DNA of 23,818 nt from a virus: positions 1 through 23,818 of IMG/VR virus record IMGVR_UViG_3300037069_000459; one strand, 5' to 3'. The notes beneath the pieces are model-generated. The model saw nothing but the letters and a program-made list of their open reading frames with translations. It did not search any database and was not told the origin of the DNA. Positions 20,436 to 23,818 of the stretch are shown here, in pieces. The translations under genes were made by a program, and so were the position numbers. Position 1 is the first letter of the stretch; each line of letters opens with the position of its first letter.

Positions 20436-21926
20436 ATGAGCAACGGCCTTCCGGTTTCCCGACTGATCCGAGTCGATGTGAACCTCGCCCCCCTGGCCGC
20501 TCAGGCGCCGAACCTGAACAGCCTGGTGATCGTCGGCAGTTCCGACGTGATCGACACCGACACGCGCATCGTCTCGTACGGTAGCCTCACGGAGGTCGCC
20601 ACCGCGTTCGGGACCAACGCCCCCGAGTACGCCGCCGCCTCGCTGTTCTTCTCGCAGGCGCCGACCCCCTCGCAACTGTACATCGGCCGGTGGGCGCAAG
20701 CCGCCACCTCGGGCCGCATGTTCGGCGGCGCGCTGTCGGCGGCGCAAAAGGTCATCGCCACGTGGAACGCCGTTGTGAACGGCGGCTTCAAGGTGGCCGT
20801 CGATGGCGGCGTCGTCACCAACGTCACCGGCATCAACCTCGCCGCCGCCGCCAATCTCAACGCGGTCGCCGCGGCCATTAACGTCGCCCTGGCGGCGGTC
20901 CCGCTGGCCGTCACCGTGTCGTGGGACGGAACCCGGTTCGTGTTCAAATCGACCGCGACCGGCGCGGCCTCGGCCGTCTCGTTCCTGACGCCCCCGATTG
21001 CGGGTGTCGACCTGACCCCGATGATGAACGGGACGCTCGCCCTCGGTGGCCGTCAGGTCGCGGGCATCGTCGCCGAGTCCGCCGTGCAGGCCGTCACGAT
21101 CCTCGACGGCAAGCCTACCAGCTTCTACGGCATCACCTTCGCCTCGCCGCTCATCGTCGATGCCGACCATCTCGCCATCGCCGCGTTCGTCGAGGGCGTG
21201 AAGCCGCGCCACCTGTACGGCGTCTCGACGGCGGCGGCGGGGTCCATCGACCCCCTCTCGACCACCGATATCGGCTATCTGCTCAAGGCGGCGCAGTACC
21301 AGCAATCGTTCGTCCAGTACAACAGCGCGGGGCTGTACGCCGCCGCCTCGGCGTTCGGCCGCTTCCTGACGACCAACTTCGCCGCGAACAACAGCATGAT
21401 CACGCTGATGTACAAGCAAGAGCCGGGGGTGACGGCCGAGCAACTGACCACCGATCAGGCGAGCGCGCTCAAGGCCAAGAACGTCAACGTGTTCGTGGCC
21501 TATCAGAACGACACGGCCATCATCCAATATGGCACCGTCGCGAACGGCTTCTATATCGACGAAGTGTTCGGCGTGGCGTGGCAGAAGTATCGGATCGAAA
21601 CCGACCTGTTCAACGCCCTCTACACGGGCGCGACCAAGATTCCGCAGACCGACAACGGCATGGCGCAACTCGCCACCGTGATCGAAGGCGCGCTCTCGGC
21701 AGGCGTGAACAATGGCCTGATCGCGGCGGGGTACTGGACGGCCGGCGGCTTCGGCCAACTGGTTACCGGCGACTACCTGTCGAACGGTTTCTATGTCTAT
21801 GCCCCGCCCATCTCGACGCAATCCCCGGCGGATCGCGCGGCCCGTAAGTCGGTCGCGTTCCAAGTCGCGGCGAAGCTGGCGGGCGCGGTCCACGAGATCG
21901 ACGTCGTCTTCAACATCAACCGCTAA
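20436..21926 (+). CDS. Tail sheath protein, DUF3383 type (496 aa)
   Basis: The ATG at 20436 follows CGGGGGAA; an upstream in-frame start at 20391 would overlap promoter P7. The N-terminus SRLIRVDVNLAPLAAQAPNLN and the segments ASLFFSQAPTPSQLYIGRW and VNVFVAYQNDTAIIQYGT fit DUF3383. The C-terminus has FQVAAKLAGAVHEIDVVFNI. This sheath contracts to drive the tube through the host envelope, which makes the phage a myovirus. Confidence 0.9.
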   Translation: MSNGLPVSRLIRVDVNLAPLAAQAPNLNSLVIVGSSDVIDTDTRIVSYGSLTEVATAFGTNAPEYAAASLFFSQAPTPSQLYIGRWAQAATSGRMFGGALSAAQKVIATWNAVVNGGFKVAVDGGVVTNVTGINLAAAANLNAVAAAINVALAAVPLAVTVSWDGTRFVFKSTATGAASAVSFLTPPIAGVDLTPMMNGTLALGGRQVAGIVAESAVQAVTILDGKPTSFYGITFASPLIVDADHLAIAAFVEGVKPRHLYGVSTAAAGSIDPLSTTDIGYLLKAAQYQQSFVQYNSAGLYAAASAFGRFLTTNFAANNSMITLMYKQEPGVTAEQLTTDQASALKAKNVNVFVAYQNDTAIIQYGTVANGFYIDEVFGVAWQKYRIETDLFNALYTGATKIPQTDNGMAQLATVIEGALSAGVNNGLIAAGYWTAGGFGQLVTGDYLSNGFYVYAPPISTQSPADRAARKSVAFQVAAKLAGAVHEIDVVFNINR

Positions 21927-21940
21927 GGCCGGGGGCCAAT

Positions 21941-22399
21941 ATGGGCACGTATTCTTTTCTCTCGGTCCAAGCGACGCTGTCGGGGCCGGGCGGGCTGGTC
22001 GCCCTGGCGAACGGCGCCGCAGCCGCCGAAGAGGGCATCACGGTTTCGATGGCCGACGACAAGAACACCCTGACCACCGGGGCGGGCGGTGAGGGGATGC
22101 ACAGCCTGCACGCGGGCAAGTCGGGCTCGCTGACGGTGCGCCTGCTCAAGACGTCCAAGATCAACGCCCTGCTGATGCAGATGTACAACCTGCAAACCTC
22201 GAACCCGGCGCTGCACGGGATCAACACCCTGACCGTCCGCGACACCCACCGGGGCGACGTGGTCGTGTGCCGTGACGCCGCGTTCAAGAAGGCCCCCGAC
22301 CTCAATTACGCCAAGGACGGCGGAATGAACGAGTGGGTGTTCGACGCCATCTATATCGACGAAACGCTCGGCGTTGGTACGGCGGCGCGGGTCCTCTAG
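21941..22399 (+). CDS. Tail tube protein, DUF3277 type (152 aa)
   Basis: The product starts MGTYSFLSVQATLSGPGG and has GITVSMADDKNTLTTGAGGEGMHS (two adjoining segments), HAGKSGSLTVRLLKTSK and WVFDAIYIDETLG. These match DUF3277, the tube subunit encoded directly after DUF3383 sheaths. The gene lies fourteen bases after the sheath, with GGGGG upstream. Confidence 0.87.
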   Translation: MGTYSFLSVQATLSGPGGLVALANGAAAAEEGITVSMADDKNTLTTGAGGEGMHSLHAGKSGSLTVRLLKTSKINALLMQMYNLQTSNPALHGINTLTVRDTHRGDVVVCRDAAFKKAPDLNYAKDGGMNEWVFDAIYIDETLGVGTAARVL

Positions 22400-22401
22400 T
22401 C

Positions 22402-22812
22402 ATGGTCGATTTCACTGTCGACGGGATCGGCTACCGAACGCGCCTGATGAGCGGCCGGACTCAGTTCCACGTCGCTCGCAAGCTGGCGGGCGTGATGGCC
22501 CCAATGGTGGGCTCGGACTCCGGCCCGCGCGCGGTCATGGACGCTTTCGCGAACATGGAGGACGCCGCGGCCGACTTCGTTCTCGACCGATGCCTCGCCG
22601 TCGTCGAGCGTCAGGACCCCGGAACGCAGACCTGGGCGCCGGTGATGACGGCCGACGGATCGCTCATGTTCGCCGATCTCGAGTCGAACCTCGCCGCCCA
22701 GATGCAGATGGTCTGGCCTGTCCTAAAGGAGAACGTGCAGGCTTTTTTGTCCGCACTCCCCAAAGACCTCAGCGAGAAGCTGGAGTCGGCGGTGGCGAAG
22801 TTGTCGAGCTAG
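22402..22812 (+). CDS. Tail assembly chaperone, short form (136 aa)
   Basis: The start is two bases after the tube stop. The product is helical and acidic, with HVARKLAGVMAPMV and a C-terminal LSEKLESAVAKLSS. Position between tube and tape measure, size and the slippery site near its end mark it as the G-type tail assembly chaperone. It coats the tape measure protein during tail building and is not in the finished virion. Confidence 0.83.
   Translation: MVDFTVDGIGYRTRLMSGRTQFHVARKLAGVMAPMVGSDSGPRAVMDAFANMEDAAADFVLDRCLAVVERQDPGTQTWAPVMTADGSLMFADLESNLAAQMQMVWPVLKENVQAFLSALPKDLSEKLESAVAKLSS
22743..22749 (+). promoter_or_regulatory. Programmed -1 frameshift site (T TTT TTG)
   Basis: In the chaperone frame, codons GCT TTT TTG contain the heptamer T-TTT-TTG, which fits X-XXY-YYZ. 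A -1 slip joins the chaperone frame to the open frame ending at 22985. The run of six T is conspicuous in this GC-rich DNA. Confidence 0.82.
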
Positions 22813-22985
22813 TACGGCTCGACAGCGGCGAGGACTTCTTGTGGCGGCCCGTGCTGGCGGGGCTTTGCGAATGGCGCCACATTCTCGACGGCACATATAC
22901 GCTTTGCGACCTCGCGGACATGAACGATGCACTAGACGTCCAAGAGGAAAACCGACGGCGACAGGAAAGACCACCAGGGGCGTAA
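22746..22985 (+). CDS. Tail chaperone frameshift extension (T domain)
   Basis: This frame has no convincing start of its own and is reached by -1 slippage from the chaperone gene. The fusion would be about 194 aa, 116 from the first frame and 78 from this one. The added part has DSGEDFLWRPVLAGLCEWRH and TLCDLADMNDALDVQEENRRR, typical of T domains that bind the tape measure protein. It ends three bases before the tape measure ATG. Confidence 0.78.
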   Translation, partial: FVRTPQRPQREAGVGGGEVVELVRLDSGEDFLWRPVLAGLCEWRHILDGTYTLCDLADMNDALDVQEENRRRQERPPGA

Positions 22986-22988
22986 GCG

Positions 22989-23818
22989 ATGGCGGACAAT
23001 AGCGACATCATCCGCTCGTTTCTCGTCTCGGTCGGGGTTCAGACTGACGAAGCCGGACTCAAACGCTTCGACAAGACCGTCAGCAAGATCACCGGAACCG
23101 TCTTCGAGTTCGCGAAGCAAATGGCCCTGGCCGCTGCGGCGGTGTCGGCCGGCGTCGTCAAGATCAGCGCCGAGTTCGAAGACCTCTATTACGCCTCTCA
23201 ACGCCTGCGGTCGGCCGTCGACAACATCAAGGCGTTCTCGTTCGGCGTGTCTCAAATGGGTGGGGACGCCAAGGCCGCCAGGGCGTCGCTAGAGGCGTTC
23301 GCGTCCTTCCTGCGCACCAACCCCGCCGGGGAGGGGTGGGTGCGCTCTCTCGGCGTTGAGACGCGCGACGCGGCGGGCGAGGCGCGCGAATACGCCGACG
23401 TGCTGCGGGACGTCGGCGCTCAGCTGCGGAAAATGCCCTATTGGGCGGCGAAGCAACGCGCCGACATGATGGGGATTGACGAGAACACCCTTCAAGCCCT
23501 CATGCGCGGAACCGACCTGTGGTCCGACCGATACCGCAAGATGGTCGCCGACGCCGGCGTCGACATGGACAAGATGTCGAAGGACCTGGCCGAACTGACG
23601 CAGTATTTCCGCCTGCTCAAGGCCGAGATAGAGGTCGGCCTATACCGGGCCATCAAGGATATCGACCCGCAGCTCTTGCGCCTCGGCGTTCTCTTGGCGG
23701 CGGTCGCCGCCGTCCTTGGCCTGATCGCGGTGTTCGCTGGGCCTGTCGTGGCGGGCATCGTCGCGATCGCCGGGGCCATCGCGCTCCTGACCGACGACTT
23801 CCTCGGCTGGCGCAAGGT
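22989..23818 (+). CDS. Tail tape measure protein, N-terminal part (3' end outside window)
   Basis: The ATG at 22989 opens a frame that runs off the window after 276 codons. The start SFLVSVGVQTDEAGLKRFDKTVSKITGTV (VGVQTDEAGLKRFDKTV as core) is typical of tape measure N-termini. A coiled, charged region follows, then a strongly hydrophobic segment near residues 235-265 (LGVLLAAVAAVLGLIAVFAG). It sets tail length and is ejected with the DNA. Position after the chaperone pair agrees. Confidence 0.9.
   Translation, partial: MADNSDIIRSFLVSVGVQTDEAGLKRFDKTVSKITGTVFEFAKQMALAAAAVSAGVVKISAEFEDLYYASQRLRSAVDNIKAFSFGVSQMGGDAKAARASLEAFASFLRTNPAGEGWVRSLGVETRDAAGEAREYADVLRDVGAQLRKMPYWAAKQRADMMGIDENTLQALMRGTDLWSDRYRKMVADAGVDMDKMSKDLAELTQYFRLLKAEIEVGLYRAIKDIDPQLLRLGVLLAAVAAVLGLIAVFAGPVVAGIVAIAGAIALLTDDFLGWRK

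Noticed and set aside
20403-21893. Minus-strand open frame of 496 codons opposite the sheath gene
   Set aside because: A GC-rich shadow: arginine- and glycine-rich composition with no start signal, lying across a clear DUF3383 gene.

Overview
The window is part of a tailed-phage (or prophage) genome with a contractile tail. It carries a DUF3383-type sheath, a DUF3277-type tube, a tape measure protein and a head module of DUF1073 portal, MuF, DUF2213, gp24-like cement and DUF2184 capsid. The DNA is GC-rich and the genes are tightly packed with ATGA/TGATG overlaps. The host is probably an alphaproteobacterium. The best evidence is a circularly permuted, two-piece tmRNA gene of the alphaproteobacterial type, whose tag ends in AVAA. 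A predicted leaderless mRNA fits the same group. All family names come from recognising sequence motifs by eye; no database was searched.

Layout. (1) 1-1928, plus strand: the C-terminal part of the small terminase subunit, then six very small overlapping genes, two of them cysteine-rich. (2) 1994-3967, minus strand: a leftward operon of six small genes ending at an intrinsic terminator, with two nearly identical promoters. (3) 3937-6379, plus strand: a ribbon-helix-helix regulator, small genes, an HNH nuclease and an SGNH-fold esterase, ending at a terminator. (4) 6321-9981: a new promoter, then two proteins with Sec signal peptides, one repeat-rich and one beta-helix-like. (5) 9984-11288: large terminase subunit. 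(6) 11579-11989: a single minus-strand virion-lysozyme-like gene. (7) 12055-14246: portal and MuF protein. (8) 14282-14801, minus strand: a phage tmRNA followed by three tandem degenerate tRNA-like elements. (9) 14876-23818, plus strand: protease/scaffold, cement, capsid, connectors, sheath, tube, tail chaperones with a -1 frameshift site, and the start of the tape measure gene, cut by the window end.

Two systems stand out. The first is the phage-encoded permuted tmRNA. Its acceptor stem pairs across the two pieces and has the G3-U70 alanine identity pair. A 10-bp stem closes the removed spacer, and the tag reading frame encodes VNDNQDLSYAVAA. The second is a putative regulon built on the A/T-rich 9-mer TGGCTATTT (AAATAGCCA on the other strand). 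I count eleven exact copies, all in or beside predicted promoters. In most of these promoters the -10 box lies inside the repeat. The densest cluster sits directly before a ribbon-helix-helix gene, which I infer to be the regulator.

The small and large terminase genes, usually adjacent, are about 9.5 kb apart here. The block between them holds the regulon, the nuclease, the esterase and the exported proteins. This suggests an accessory block inserted into, or grown within, the packaging module.
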